Origin: LMUY01 sp965199095
GTDB taxonomy: Bacteria > Pseudomonadota > Alphaproteobacteria > Acetobacterales > Acetobacteraceae
Reading direction: 5' to 3'
NCBI GenBank assembly: GCA_965199095.1
Contig: CBDAQM010000003.1
Location: forward strand, 124,001-188,000
DNA: 64,000 nucleotides
In this document: positions 16,822 through 25,813 of the stretch, piece after piece
Layout of the letters: every line of letters starts with the position of its first letter
How positions within the stretch are numbered: position 1 is the first letter of the stretch
Notes under the pieces: model-generated
The model's input: the letters and a program-made list of their open reading frames with translations, nothing else
Databases searched by the model: none
Told to the model about the DNA's origin: nothing
Program-made: the position numbers and the translations under genes

Positions 16822-19011
16822 TCACTCCTCCGGCACCCGCCACGAACCGGGCACGTGCACCGTTTCGTAGCCGAAGCCAGCGTGTTCGGCGGAAAACAGA
16901 ACCAGCCGCTCGAGCGCGTGCAGCAGGGTTCCGTCAGGGGCTACGGGCTCGGCGGGGAAGTCCTCCCACTCCCAGCCCAGGTCGACGAGCGGGCGGAGCG
17001 CCGCGGGCCTCGCCCAGAACATCGTCCCCTTAGGGAATTCGAAATGTGGCGGCAGCGGATGCTGCAGCGCCAGCCGGTCCGCCAGGCTGTCGGCAACGGT
17101 CCGGTTCAGGTCCCAGTGATTGAGGTTGGGATCCTCGGGGAAGATCAGGCCCAGCCGGTCATCGACGGCGAAGGCTGCGGCGATGCCGTCCATCGTCGGG
17201 ACATCGTTGCCGACCAGGTGATCCCATAGGAAATCGCGCCAGTTGTCGCCCATGGCGCCGACTTGGTGCGGTGACCGTTTGCCGTGCACATGGCCAACGA
17301 TGTCGTAGCCCTCGAACTCCGAAAAATGCATCAGCAGCGGGCCGATGTCCCGGCCGCGGTTCGGCACCACGACAACCGTGGCCGACTTGTTCCGCGCCTT
17401 CAGTATGTCCTTAATTTCGGCCGCCTTTGGCTCGCTGGTCGTCGTGATGAACAGCGTGGCTGGCGACGCATTGCCTTTCAGCCGCTGCAGCAGCTCTTGC
17501 AGCAAATCGGGATAATGGAAATGGGCATGCAGGATGATGCGCAGCCCGGCGATATGGGGACAACCCGGCTGATGCGCCTCGATCACCCTGTGCTTCCACG
17601 GTCCATCCGGCATGCCAGTGCGGAGGTAATGCGCCAGCGGGTCCTCGCCGGTCGCCTCGTCGTAAGCCTGGCACTGCGCCACATAGCAGAGCGGGTGGAA
17701 GCCCGGCATCGGCCGGCGCTGTGGCGGGCCGGGATGCTGCCGGCCTCGCGGCCTGCCGTGTTGGGAGGCCGCCAGGTAGTCCATGACGACATCGTCCTGC
17801 TCGCCCGGCCTGCTCTCCCGCCCCAGGTAGAACGCGGCGTTGAGCGCCTTGGCACGGGATATCCGCCTGAAATCACGCATGAGCTGAGGTTGCAGCAACG
17901 GCGTCAGCACGCGCCGTTTCAGGTGGCGTCCAACCACTCGATACGGCTTGGTCAGTCGCCAGGAGGTCGAATTGCGGACGTCGTCAAGCTGGAGCCGCAG
18001 CTTGTACGCCCGGTGCGTCATGGCGTCGAGTTGCTGGCGCAGGGCGGCGCTGTCGTGGCTGAGGCTGGAGATCTGCGCCCGCTGGGAGCCGGTATCCTCC
18101 AGCAGCGCCACGACGGCCTGATGGGTATCGTCCAGCGCCTGATGCGCCGCCTTCAGGCTTGCCCGTGAAGCCTCGGCGGCGTCGCCTTGCCGCGCGATCT
18201 CGTGCTGCAGCCGGGCATTCTCCGCTTGCGTCAGTTGCATGCCGTGGCTCAGGCGATCGAACCCGCGTGCCGTGCGCGCCCTGTCGTCGACTGCGATCCA
18301 TCGCTCGCCCAATTCGGCCAGGCGCTGACGGAGCGTCGCCGCGACCGCAGGCGGCAAGTTCGCCAGCATGGCAACGAAATCCGGCACGTCTGCGCCGGGC
18401 GCCAGCACGCCGAGGCCGTGGCTGTGCTGGAACTCGAAGGACGGATGCTGCTGGCGGATTTCATGCCAAAACCGCCAGGCTCCGGAGCCTGGCTCGTGAA
18501 GCGCCGTGTCATGCAACAGCACGACGCCGCGCTCCGACAGCTTCGGGAGCCAGGCCTGGAACTCGGCCTGCGCCGCCACATCGCTATGCGGCCCGGCGAT
18601 ATGCAGGAGGTCGATTGATCCGTCGGCGAACAGGCCGAGCGCCGACCCCGAGGAGGTCCTTAGCAGCCTGGCGAAGGACGCGTAGTTCTGCTGCACGAAG
18701 GCGCTGACGTCATCAAAGACGCTTTCGTCGCCCTGCCACGTGTCCACGGCGTAGCAGAGCGTCGCAAGTCCGTTCCGTCGGACGGCGTTGCAGAACGCCG
18801 CAAAGGACACGCCGTGCTGGGTGCCGAGCTCCACCACCCGGCGCGGCTCCAGCTCGTGCACCAGCCAATGGGCGAACGGCACATGCCCCCACCACGAACT
18901 TGGCGAGCCGACGCGGTCAGGCGGCAGCAGCACATCGGCGAGCCCTGTGGTCAGGGCCGCGATGGTGGGATGCCGTGGCCTTGCCCAAGATTGCTGCAAC
19001 ATTTCAGTCAT
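16822..19011 (-). CDS. class I methyltransferase fused to RgpF-type glycan synthesis domain
   Basis: 729 residues. Residues ~50-210 form a SAM-methyltransferase-like domain (motif I region VVELGTQHGVSFAAFCNAV; later VVLLHDTALHE). Residues ~230-345 are coiled-coil-like, ending SWRLTKPYRVVGRHLKRR, a linker common in glycan enzymes. Residues ~460-729 match rhamnan synthesis protein F (IILHAHFHYPDLLQELLQRL, VVVVPNRGRDIGPLL, GHVHGKRSPH). Probably assembles or modifies a surface polysaccharide; divergent from the ABC exporter at 19183. A GTG at 19080 is an alternative start. Confidence 0.82.
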   Translation of the reverse strand: MTEMLQQSWARPRHPTIAALTTGLADVLLPPDRVGSPSSWWGHVPFAHWLVHELEPRRVVELGTQHGVSFAAFCNAVRRNGLATLCYAVDTWQGDESVFDDVSAFVQQNYASFARLLRTSSGSALGLFADGSIDLLHIAGPHSDVAAQAEFQAWLPKLSERGVVLLHDTALHEPGSGAWRFWHEIRQQHPSFEFQHSHGLGVLAPGADVPDFVAMLANLPPAVAATLRQRLAELGERWIAVDDRARTARGFDRLSHGMQLTQAENARLQHEIARQGDAAEASRASLKAAHQALDDTHQAVVALLEDTGSQRAQISSLSHDSAALRQQLDAMTHRAYKLRLQLDDVRNSTSWRLTKPYRVVGRHLKRRVLTPLLQPQLMRDFRRISRAKALNAAFYLGRESRPGEQDDVVMDYLAASQHGRPRGRQHPGPPQRRPMPGFHPLCYVAQCQAYDEATGEDPLAHYLRTGMPDGPWKHRVIEAHQPGCPHIAGLRIILHAHFHYPDLLQELLQRLKGNASPATLFITTTSEPKAAEIKDILKARNKSATVVVVPNRGRDIGPLLMHFSEFEGYDIVGHVHGKRSPHQVGAMGDNWRDFLWDHLVGNDVPTMDGIAAAFAVDDRLGLIFPEDPNLNHWDLNRTVADSLADRLALQHPLPPHFEFPKGTMFWARPAALRPLVDLGWEWEDFPAEPVAPDGTLLHALERLVLFSAEHAGFGYETVHVPGSWRVPEE

Positions 19012-19182
19012 GTCAGCCGCTGTTACAACAGCGCGCCGGCTGGCGTCCACCAAAGGCAACCACCCGGAGCTGTCTGCCACGACCTGGCCGTGCCGGCGGC
19101 GGGCTTGGTTGCGTGGCTATGAGTGAGGGGCTACCAACCGCGACGCTGAAGGGGCTGCATTGAGATTGGGACGGAGTTGAAG

Positions 19183-19995
19183 GTGAGTGCCACGCTCCCT
19201 GGGCCGCCGCGCCGCTGGCAGGTGGCGGCGCTGGACCTGCGCGACGGGCTGTCGATGTATCGCCTGCCGCTCACCCTGGGCTGGCTGGACATCAAGCTGC
19301 GCTACCGCGGTTCGTGGCTGGGTCCGTTCTGGCTGACCATTTCGACCGGGATCATGATCCTTTCGATGGGTGTGCTGTATGCCGAGCTGTTCCATTTGGA
19401 CGTCCGGCACTACCTGCCCTATCTCGGCCTGTCGCTGATCCTGTGGAACGCGCTGAGTTCCATGACGATCGAGGCCTGTGCCTGCTTCACCACGGCCGAA
19501 GGGACCATCCGCTCGCTGCGCATGCCGTTCACGATCCACGCGCTGCGCACGCTGGTGCGCAACGTGCTGGTGTCGGCGCACAACGCCGTGGTGATCGTGC
19601 TGGTGTTCCTGTATTTCGACCAGTGGCCGGACCAGCATGCGCTGATCGCGCTGGCGGGCTTGGCGGTGTGGCTGCTGGACGGCATCGCCGCCTGCCTGCT
19701 GCTGGGCAGCTTCTGCGCCCGCTTCCGCGACGTGCAGCCGATCGTGGGCAGCATCATGCAGGTGGCGTTCTTCATCACGCCGATCATCTGGCAGCCGGAG
19801 ACGCTGGGCCCGCGGATCGTCTACCTGGTGGCCAACCCGTTCTATCCCTTGCTCGCGATCGTGCGCGACCCGCTGCTGAACCACGCGCCGGGCGGGCTGA
19901 TCTGGACGACGGCGCTGGGCTGGAGCGGCCTGCTGTGGGTGGCGACCTGGGTGCTGTTCGTGCGGGTGCGGGGCCGGCTGGCGTTCTGGGTCTGA
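19183..19995 (+). CDS. polysaccharide/polyol-phosphate export ABC transporter permease
   Basis: 270-residue ABC-2 type permease with six predicted spans, of the Wzm/RfbA/TagG family that moves lipid-linked O-antigen or capsule polymers out. Features include LGWLDIKLRYRGSWLGPFW near the N-terminus and PIIWQPETLG with the NPFYPLLAIVRDPLL end. GTG 19183 is chosen because GGAG sits six bases upstream; TTG 19177 is less well placed. The ATPase gene follows after 2 bases. Confidence 0.9.
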   Translation: MSATLPGPPRRWQVAALDLRDGLSMYRLPLTLGWLDIKLRYRGSWLGPFWLTISTGIMILSMGVLYAELFHLDVRHYLPYLGLSLILWNALSSMTIEACACFTTAEGTIRSLRMPFTIHALRTLVRNVLVSAHNAVVIVLVFLYFDQWPDQHALIALAGLAVWLLDGIAACLLLGSFCARFRDVQPIVGSIMQVAFFITPIIWQPETLGPRIVYLVANPFYPLLAIVRDPLLNHAPGGLIWTTALGWSGLLWVATWVLFVRVRGRLAFWV

Positions 19996-19997
19996 GC

Positions 19998-20756
19998 ATG
20001 GGGTCTTCCATCCTTGTCGACCGCCTCTCGCTGGACTTCCCGATCTATCACGGCGACGCGCGCAGCCTGAAGAAGCTCATGCTGTCGACGGCGTCCGGCC
20101 GGTTCGGGCAGGATACCCAGAAGCGGGTGGTGGTGCAGGCGCTGCGCGACATCAGCTTTTCCCTCGCGCCCGGCGACAAGCTGGCGCTGGTGGGCAGCAA
20201 CGGCGCCGGCAAGACGACGCTGCTGCGCTGCCTGGCCGGGATCTACGAACCCAATGTCGGCCGGGTGAGCACGCGGGGGCGGCTCAGCGCGCTGCTGGAC
20301 GTGAGCCTGGGGATGAACCCGGACATGACGGGGCGGGAGAACATCCTGCTGCGCGGCCGCTACCTGGGCATCGACCGCGCCGCGATCGCCCGCATGCAGG
20401 ACGACGTGGCGAGCTTTACCGAGCTGGGCGAGTTCCTGGAGCTGCCGGTCAAGCTCTACAGCTCCGGCATGTCGCTGCGCCTGGCCTTCGCGATGGCGAC
20501 GTCGTCGCGCCCGGACATCCTGCTGATGGATGAGTGGCTGCTGGCGGGCGACGCCAAGTTCGTCGAAAAGGCGCATGCCCGCATCGAGGCGTTCGTGAGC
20601 GGCGCCGACATCGTGGTGATGTCCACCCACAACGACAGCATCGTGCGCCAATGGGCCACCCGCGTGCTGTATCTGGACCAGGGCCGCATCGTCCGCGACG
20701 GACCCGCCAACGAAGTCCTCGACGAATACCTCAGCAAAACCACTGAAACCGTCTAG
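19998..20756 (+). CDS. polysaccharide export ABC transporter ATP-binding protein
   Basis: 252-residue Wzt/TagH-like ATPase. Walker A is VGSNGAGKTTLL, the signature is a modified LYSSGMSLRLAFAMA, Walker B is DILLMDEWLLAGD, and the switch His is in VMSTHND, all typical of this subfamily. There is no C-terminal carbohydrate-binding domain as in long Wzt proteins, so polymer length recognition is probably elsewhere. Pairs with the permease just upstream. Confidence 0.93.
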   Translation: MGSSILVDRLSLDFPIYHGDARSLKKLMLSTASGRFGQDTQKRVVVQALRDISFSLAPGDKLALVGSNGAGKTTLLRCLAGIYEPNVGRVSTRGRLSALLDVSLGMNPDMTGRENILLRGRYLGIDRAAIARMQDDVASFTELGEFLELPVKLYSSGMSLRLAFAMATSSRPDILLMDEWLLAGDAKFVEKAHARIEAFVSGADIVVMSTHNDSIVRQWATRVLYLDQGRIVRDGPANEVLDEYLSKTTETV

Positions 20757-20825
20757 CAAGCGTAGCCCGTTATTCGCGCAGCGAATGCGGGATCACGGGG
20801 ATCGACGGATCTCAGCGTGTGCGTC

Positions 20826-20852
20826 CCCGTATGAGCCCAAGGCTCATACGGG
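20826..20852. terminator. perfect 12-bp hairpin between convergent genes
   Basis: Arms CCCGTATGAGCC (20826-20837) and GGCTCATACGGG (20841-20852) with a 3-base loop. It lies between the ends of the exporter ATPase and the importer permease and could stop transcription from both sides. There is no T-run, so factor-independent termination is not certain. A smaller palindrome, TTCGCgcaGCGAA, is about 50 bases to the left. Confidence 0.55.
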
Positions 20853-20872
20853 CTACCGCTGCCCAGACCAGC

Positions 20873-21658
20873 CTAACGCTCCCGCCGCAGGGCGCTTTCG
20901 TGCCAGCGATGCAGCAGCGCCCAGGACAGCAGGCTGGTCAGCGCGTAGATCACGATGCCGCTGAGCGATAACAGGACGAGCGCCGCATACATGCGCGGGA
21001 TATCGAGCCGGTAGCCGCTTTCCAGGATGCGGTAGGCCAACCCGGTGCCGGCGGTGGCGGTACCGGCCGCGAACTCCGCCACCACTGCGCCGATCAGGCT
21101 CAGCCCGCCGGCGATGCGCAACCCGGCCAGGAAATACGGCAGGGCGGCGGGCAACCGCAGGTGCCACAGCACTTGGCCGCGCCGGGCACGGTAGAGCTGC
21201 ATCAGGTCCAGCATGTCGTGGTCGACCGAGTTCAGCCCCAGCGTGGTGTTGGACAGGATGGGGAAGAACGCCACCAGCCAGGCGCAGATCAGCAAGGCGA
21301 GCTGCGTGTCCCGCACGTAGATCAGGATCAGCGGCGCGATCGCCACGATCGGGGTGACCTGCAGGATTACGGCATAGGGGAACAGGCTCGCCTCCACCCA
21401 GCGCGACTGCGCGAACAGGATGGCGAGCCCGCCGCCGCCCAGCACCGCCGCGGCCAGTGCCATCCCCGTGACCTCCAACGTCACGAGCAGGGAGCCGGAC
21501 AGGGTGCCCCAATCCTGCACGAGTTTCACGGCGATGCTGATGGGGCCGGGCAGGATGTAGGGCGGGATGGCTTCGATCCGCACCAGCGCCTCCCACCCGC
21601 CCAGCACGGCCAGGCCGACGAGAGCCGGCAGCAGGCCGAGCAGCAGGCGGCTACGCAT
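20873..21658 (-). CDS. NitT/TauT-type ABC transporter permease
   Basis: 261-residue inner-membrane permease of the BPD_transp_1 fold (SsuC/TauC/ThiX relatives), with about six spans and the cytoplasmic loop around MQLYRARRGQVLWHLRLP that docks the ATPase, then GGLSLIGAVVAEF. It overlaps the end of the ATPase gene by 8 bases. Third gene of a substrate-binding protein, ATPase, permease operon. Substrate is discussed under the binding protein. Confidence 0.9.
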   Translation of the reverse strand: MRSRLLLGLLPALVGLAVLGGWEALVRIEAIPPYILPGPISIAVKLVQDWGTLSGSLLVTLEVTGMALAAAVLGGGGLAILFAQSRWVEASLFPYAVILQVTPIVAIAPLILIYVRDTQLALLICAWLVAFFPILSNTTLGLNSVDHDMLDLMQLYRARRGQVLWHLRLPAALPYFLAGLRIAGGLSLIGAVVAEFAAGTATAGTGLAYRILESGYRLDIPRMYAALVLLSLSGIVIYALTSLLSWALLHRWHESALRRER

Positions 21659-22400
21659 GCATCGCCGTCTTCAGCGCCGCCGACACCGTGCGGCAATCCG
21701 CGATATAGCCGGGTGCGGTGCGATACGCCTCGGTGCGGGCGAGCGGCGGCGCCACCGGAAGGTCGGCCACCACCCGGCCGGGCCGCGGCGCCATCACCAC
21801 GATGCGGCTGGACAGGTAGACCGACTCGTAGACGCTGTGGGTGACGAACACGATGGTGAGCCGCTGCGACTCCCAAAGCTGCAGCAGGTCGTCGTTCAGT
21901 TGGCCCCGCGTGATCTCATCCAGCGCGGCGAAGGGTTCGTCCATCAGCAGCAGGTCCGGTTCGGTCGCGATGGCGCGGGCGATGGACACGCGCATCTTCA
22001 TCCCGCCGGAGAGTTGCCGCGGATACGCACGCTCGAACCCGCGCAGTCCGACCCGGGCGAGCGCATCCGCCACGCGCGGTTCCGCGTCCCGCCGCGCCAC
22101 CCCGCCGAGTTGCAGCGGCAGGCGGACATTGCCCCACACCGTGCGCCACGGCATCAAGGTCGGCTCCTGAAAGACGAAGCCGAGCCGGGCGGCGCCGCGC
22201 TGGACGCTGCCGGCGCTGGGTTCGGCCAGCCCGGCAGCCAGTCGCAGGGCAGTGGACTTGCCGCAGCCTGATGGCCCCAGCAGGCTGACGAACTCGCCCC
22301 GGCGGATGTCCAGGTCCAGCCCGTGCAGCGCCACCGTGCCGCTGGAAAACGCCTTGCCCACGCCGCGCAGGCGCAGCAGCGGCTCAGCGGACAGGTTCAG
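21651..22400 (-). CDS. NitT/TauT-type ABC transporter ATP-binding protein (probable CTG start)
   Basis: About 249 residues. Walker A LLGPSGCGKSTALRLAAG, Q-loop GFVFQEPTLMPWRTV, signature QLSGGMKMRVSIARAI and Walker B LLLMDEPFAALD are intact. The first strand of the ABC fold (PLLRLRGVGKAF) lies upstream of the first GTG (22361), and no ATG, GTG or TTG occurs before it without reaching deep into the preceding gene. A CTG at 22400 overlapping the preceding stop (CTGA) is the most natural start; this is inference. Confidence 0.85.
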   Translation of the reverse strand: MNLSAEPLLRLRGVGKAFSSGTVALHGLDLDIRRGEFVSLLGPSGCGKSTALRLAAGLAEPSAGSVQRGAARLGFVFQEPTLMPWRTVWGNVRLPLQLGGVARRDAEPRVADALARVGLRGFERAYPRQLSGGMKMRVSIARAIATEPDLLLMDEPFAALDEITRGQLNDDLLQLWESQRLTIVFVTHSVYESVYLSSRIVVMAPRPGRVVADLPVAPPLARTEAYRTAPGYIADCRTVSAALKTAMHA

Positions 22401-23389
22401 GGCTTGGCGGCCATGCCGTATTTCGCGTCCACGAACTGCAGCGTGTACGCCTTGTGGTAGTCGAGGTCGGGTTTGTACAGCCCCGCCTGCACCATGGTGT
22501 CGAAGAAGCCTTTCCACCGCGCATCCGTCATCGCGCCGATGCCGAGGGTGAGGCTGTCGCCGGAGTCGACGATGCCGTAATCGCGCATGACCTTGACCGA
22601 GTTGTCCAGCACGTCCTGGGTGATGTCCGGGTTGTCCTTGCGGATCAGGGCGTCGCCGGGCGCCGGATCCTCCATATAGCTGCGCCAGCCCTCGATCGAG
22701 GCTTCGACGAAGGCGCGCACCACGTCCGGATGGTCCTGGACCATGCGGCTGCGGGCCAGGATCACGGTCGAATAACCGTCATAGCCGGCATCCGCCAGCA
22801 GGTTGACCACGGGCTTAATCCCGCTCGCCTTCTCGATCTGGTAGGGTTCGGAGGAGACGAAGCCTATCTCAATCGCGGTCTTGTCCGCCAGGAAGGGCGC
22901 TACGGAGAAGTTGTATGGGCGGATCTGATCGTCGGTGAAGCCATACTTCGCCTTCAGGAACAGCCAGGATCCGGTGCGGTTGGCAGCCGAGATCATGATC
23001 GGGCGGCCCTTCATGGCCGCGATCGTGTCCGCCCCGGTGCCAGGATGCGACACCAGCACCTCCGGGTCCTTCTGGAAGAACGCGGCGACGGCGACCACGG
23101 GGATGCCCTGCTCCGCCATCGCCATCGCGGCGAAGCTGCCGGAGGAGAGTTGGAAGTCGACCAGCCCGGCGGCCACCTGTTGCGGCGGGTTGGTCTGCGG
23201 GCCGCCCATCCGGATCGTCACGTCCAGCCCATGCGCCTTGTAGTAGCCCTTTGCCAAGGCTTGGTAGAAGCCGCCGTGCTCGGCCTCCGCCAGCCAGTCA
23301 GTCCCGAAGACGATCTTCGTCTGGGCCAGCGCCGGGCTGGCGAAGGCGGCCAAGGCGCTGGCAAGCAAGATGCGGCGGCGCAACGGCAT
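22397..23389 (-). CDS. ABC transporter substrate-binding protein (NMT1/ThiY-like)
   Basis: 330 residues with a signal peptide (RRRILLASALAAFASPALA, cleavage near residue 22). The mature protein starts KIVFGTDWLAEAEHGGFYQA, the pattern of NMT1/THI5-like binding proteins, and QTNPPQQVAAGLVDFQLSSG follows. Relatives bind thiamine pyrimidine precursors, nitrate, taurine or aromatic sulfonates; I cannot choose between them. GGAGGAG lies upstream of the start. First gene of the importer operon. Confidence 0.88.
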   Translation of the reverse strand: MPLRRRILLASALAAFASPALAQTKIVFGTDWLAEAEHGGFYQALAKGYYKAHGLDVTIRMGGPQTNPPQQVAAGLVDFQLSSGSFAAMAMAEQGIPVVAVAAFFQKDPEVLVSHPGTGADTIAAMKGRPIMISAANRTGSWLFLKAKYGFTDDQIRPYNFSVAPFLADKTAIEIGFVSSEPYQIEKASGIKPVVNLLADAGYDGYSTVILARSRMVQDHPDVVRAFVEASIEGWRSYMEDPAPGDALIRKDNPDITQDVLDNSVKVMRDYGIVDSGDSLTLGIGAMTDARWKGFFDTMVQAGLYKPDLDYHKAYTLQFVDAKYGMAAKP

Positions 23390-23492
23390 GCGGTCTCCTC
23401 CGTGAGGGCGTCACCCAAGCGTAGGCGAGATCACGGCCGCGGTCACGTGTCCGAGATCGGGGGAGCGAGGCGCCTGCCGGCTGGTCCATGCA

Positions 23493-24110
23493 TCATCGCC
23501 GACCGCCGAAGCCCCCGCCATCAAAGCCGCCGCCGCGGAACCCGCGCCCGCCAAAGCCATCACGAAACCCGCCGCGGAAGCCGTATCCGTCCCGGAAGCC
23601 GTAAAAACCGCCCCCAAAGAAGCCAAAGCCGCCGTAGTCGCCATAGAGCCAGGGAAAGGTGTCGCCAAAGCCGTAGTAAACCGGATAGGCCGGGTAGAAC
23701 CCGTAATAGACCGGCCGGACCGGCGCGAGCGGCTGCACGACGTCGCCATGCATCGTCATGCAGCGCAGGTACACCATGCCCGGCGTGATCTGCATCGTCT
23801 GTGTCCCCGGCGGCGCGCCGCCCTGCACTTGCCCATTCGCCGGCGCTTGGGCGCTGGCCTGGGCCTGCGTGTTCGTCGGCGGGGGCGCCTGGTAGGGCGA
23901 CGGGATGGTGATCGCCGGGCCTGTAGGGGGCGCCGCATCCGCGGCGGCGCGGCAGGTCCCATCATCCGCCTGGAACTGCGGTACCGTCTTGCCTGGACCC
24001 GGCAGCGCCACCAGGGGCGGCGGCGGGGGCGGAATCGGCGGCGGCAGCGTGCAACCGGCCGCTCCCATCAGCAACGCCACACTCCCAACGCGAAGTAATT
24101 TTTGCATCAT
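23493..24110 (-). CDS. proline-rich/glycine-rich putative lipoprotein
   Basis: 205 residues. Signal VALLMGAAGC gives a lipobox with the lipid-modified Cys near residue 20, followed by TLPPPIPPPPPP. A central stretch is rich in Ala, Gln and Pro. The C-terminal ~75 residues are Gly/Phe/Tyr/Arg-rich with short repeats (GFRDGYGFRGGFRDGFGG). Probably an envelope lipoprotein with a disordered tail. AAGGAC precedes the paired ATG codons. Function unknown. Confidence 0.7.
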   Translation of the reverse strand: MMQKLLRVGSVALLMGAAGCTLPPPIPPPPPPLVALPGPGKTVPQFQADDGTCRAAADAAPPTGPAITIPSPYQAPPPTNTQAQASAQAPANGQVQGGAPPGTQTMQITPGMVYLRCMTMHGDVVQPLAPVRPVYYGFYPAYPVYYGFGDTFPWLYGDYGGFGFFGGGFYGFRDGYGFRGGFRDGFGGRGFRGGGFDGGGFGGRR

Positions 24111-24270
24111 CGTGTCCTTCCCGAGCGGATCGGATGTCCACTGGGACCCATCATTGGCAAGTTTCAAAACGTGACATCGGCGTGAGCGTTGCACTTTATG
24201 ATGGCATCTTCACGTCTCGCTAAGCCAATTCGATCGAAGATAGCGACGCTTAACCATTTCGGGAGGTAAA

Positions 24271-24480
24271 ATGAGCATCAGTGCGTATGGGTCCTCTTTG
24301 AGTATTCCACCGTATCCCGGGTCCGCACGGAGCGCCGACGTCAAGTCTGCTGTCCGTGAGATCAACCGCAACGACCTAACCAGACCACCGTCCACGACGC
24401 GGGCGGACTCCATCGGCTCCAGCACGGGCGCCTCCAGCACGGGCGTTCCAAGCACCGGCCTGCTGAATACCGTCGTCTAG
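24271..24480 (+). CDS. small Ser/Thr-rich protein of unknown function
   Basis: 69 residues, MSISAYGSSLSIPPYPGS at the start and a short repeated GSSTGASSTGVPSTG near the end. A strong ribosome site CGGGAGG sits seven bases before the ATG, which is the main support. No signal peptide or membrane span. Not recognised. Confidence 0.55.
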   Translation: MSISAYGSSLSIPPYPGSARSADVKSAVREINRNDLTRPPSTTRADSIGSSTGASSTGVPSTGLLNTVV

Positions 24481-24570
24481 GACCAGACGACCCTGGATTT
24501 CTGATCGAGCGCATCAGCATGAGGCACCAAAACTGGCGCCCGGCTTGGCCGCTTCAAACCACGACCCCAA

Positions 24571-24792
24571 TCATTTCGGCTTGGCTACGCAGGTGTAGCT
24601 GCGCGAACCCGTCAGCGTTGCCGCACCGGTGACTTTGTTCACCTGGCCGGTCGGGCACGTCCCGTCGTCGACCAATACTGATTTTCCAGAATCCAGCGCG
24701 CCGCCGCCGGGCTCGGCCGACAAGATGGTGGGACCGCCACATCCCGCCAGCGATCCTAGTGCGATGGACAGCAAAATCGTTCGCACTGTCAT
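24571..24792 (-). CDS. small lipoprotein (DUF6719-like)
   Basis: 73 residues with signal ILLSIALGSLAGC, where Cys ~18 is the probable lipidation site. The mature part has VDDGTCPTGQVNKVTG and ends RSYTCVAKPK; the two cysteines may form a disulfide. The DGTCPxGQ(I/V)xxVTG pattern is shared with small alphaproteobacterial lipoproteins of DUF6719 type. Role unknown; envelope location is inferred. Confidence 0.65.
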   Translation of the reverse strand: MTVRTILLSIALGSLAGCGGPTILSAEPGGGALDSGKSVLVDDGTCPTGQVNKVTGAATLTGSRSYTCVAKPK

Positions 24793-24952
24793 AGAGCGCC
24801 ACTCCTCGGTCCTGTGCCGGCTATCGGTCTAGCTGCCACGAACCGGGAAGCCAATCCGTTCCAGCCGGCGGCCTTGAGCGTGTGAAGCGATCTCTGTGAT
24901 GCATCTATTTGCCGCCCATGCAGTTCCCCCCAGGCATTTCGATGGATCCTTC

Positions 24953-25813
24953 ATGGCCCTGACCCGCCGTACCCTCCTGGCTCTCAGCGGCGCATGTGCC
25001 GCAGCGGGATGTTCGCCGCTGCAAATCCTGAACGATCTCGCCCCAGCCCGTCTGGCGGCGAACGGCGTTCCGTATGGCGACGGACCGCGCCGCAGCTTGG
25101 ATGTTTACGTGCCGGGCGGGGGTGGCGGGCCCTTCCCGGTCCTGGTCTTCCTGTACGGCGGCGATTGGGACAGCGGCAATCGGGCGATGTATCGCTTCCT
25201 GGGGGGCGCCTTTGCCCAGCAGGGCTTCGTCACCGTGGTGCCGGACTATCGCCTGTTTCCCGAAACGCGGTTCCCCGGCTTCTTGCAAGACAACGCCGCC
25301 GCGCTGCGCTGGACGCGGGATACGATCGGCCAATATGGCGGCGCATCCGGCCCCATCTTCCTGATGGGCCATTCCGCCGGCGCCTACAACGCCGCCATGC
25401 TGGCGCTGGACGCGCAATGGCTCGCCGCCGTGGGCATGCGTCGGACCGATTTGCGCGGCACGATGGCGCTGGCCGGTCCGTATGATTTCCTCCCGCTCGA
25501 TACGGACGAGTTGCGGGCGATCTTCGGCCCGCCGGACCAGTTGGCGCGGACCCAGCCCATCAATTTCGTCGATGGCAAGGCGGCGCCGATGCTGCTCCTG
25601 GCCGGCAGCACGGACACGACGGTCAATCCCGCCAACACCTTGCGGCTGGCCGCCCGTATCCAGCAGGCCGGCGGCTCCGTGCAGGACCGCATTTATCCCG
25701 GCGTGCAGCACGAGGAGATCGTCGGCGCGATCGGCGAGCCGTTCCGCTTCATCGCGCCCACGCTGCGGGATTGCGTCGCCTTCATGGGCGGCGGGCCGGT
25801 GACGCGGGGCTAG
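24953..25813 (+). CDS. alpha/beta-hydrolase, BD-FAE/esterase-like, exported
   Basis: 286 residues from ATG 24953; MALTRRTLLALSGACAAAGC looks like a Tat-type or lipoprotein signal. The oxyanion region is LVFLYGGDWDSG (HGG replaced by YGG), the nucleophile Ser is in FLMGHSAGAYNAAM, Asp is in AGSTDTTVNP and His in GVQHEEIVG. Probably a carboxylesterase of unknown substrate. Its TAG overlaps the stop of the S49 peptidase gene on the other strand. The ATG at 24896 would give a poor N-terminus. Confidence 0.85.
   Translation: MALTRRTLLALSGACAAAGCSPLQILNDLAPARLAANGVPYGDGPRRSLDVYVPGGGGGPFPVLVFLYGGDWDSGNRAMYRFLGGAFAQQGFVTVVPDYRLFPETRFPGFLQDNAAALRWTRDTIGQYGGASGPIFLMGHSAGAYNAAMLALDAQWLAAVGMRRTDLRGTMALAGPYDFLPLDTDELRAIFGPPDQLARTQPINFVDGKAAPMLLLAGSTDTTVNPANTLRLAARIQQAGGSVQDRIYPGVQHEEIVGAIGEPFRFIAPTLRDCVAFMGGGPVTRG

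Noticed and set aside
23390..23492. TPP riboswitch ahead of the ThiY-like binding protein
   Set aside because: The conserved CTGAGA and the later ACCTGATC/GGATAATGCC elements are not present.
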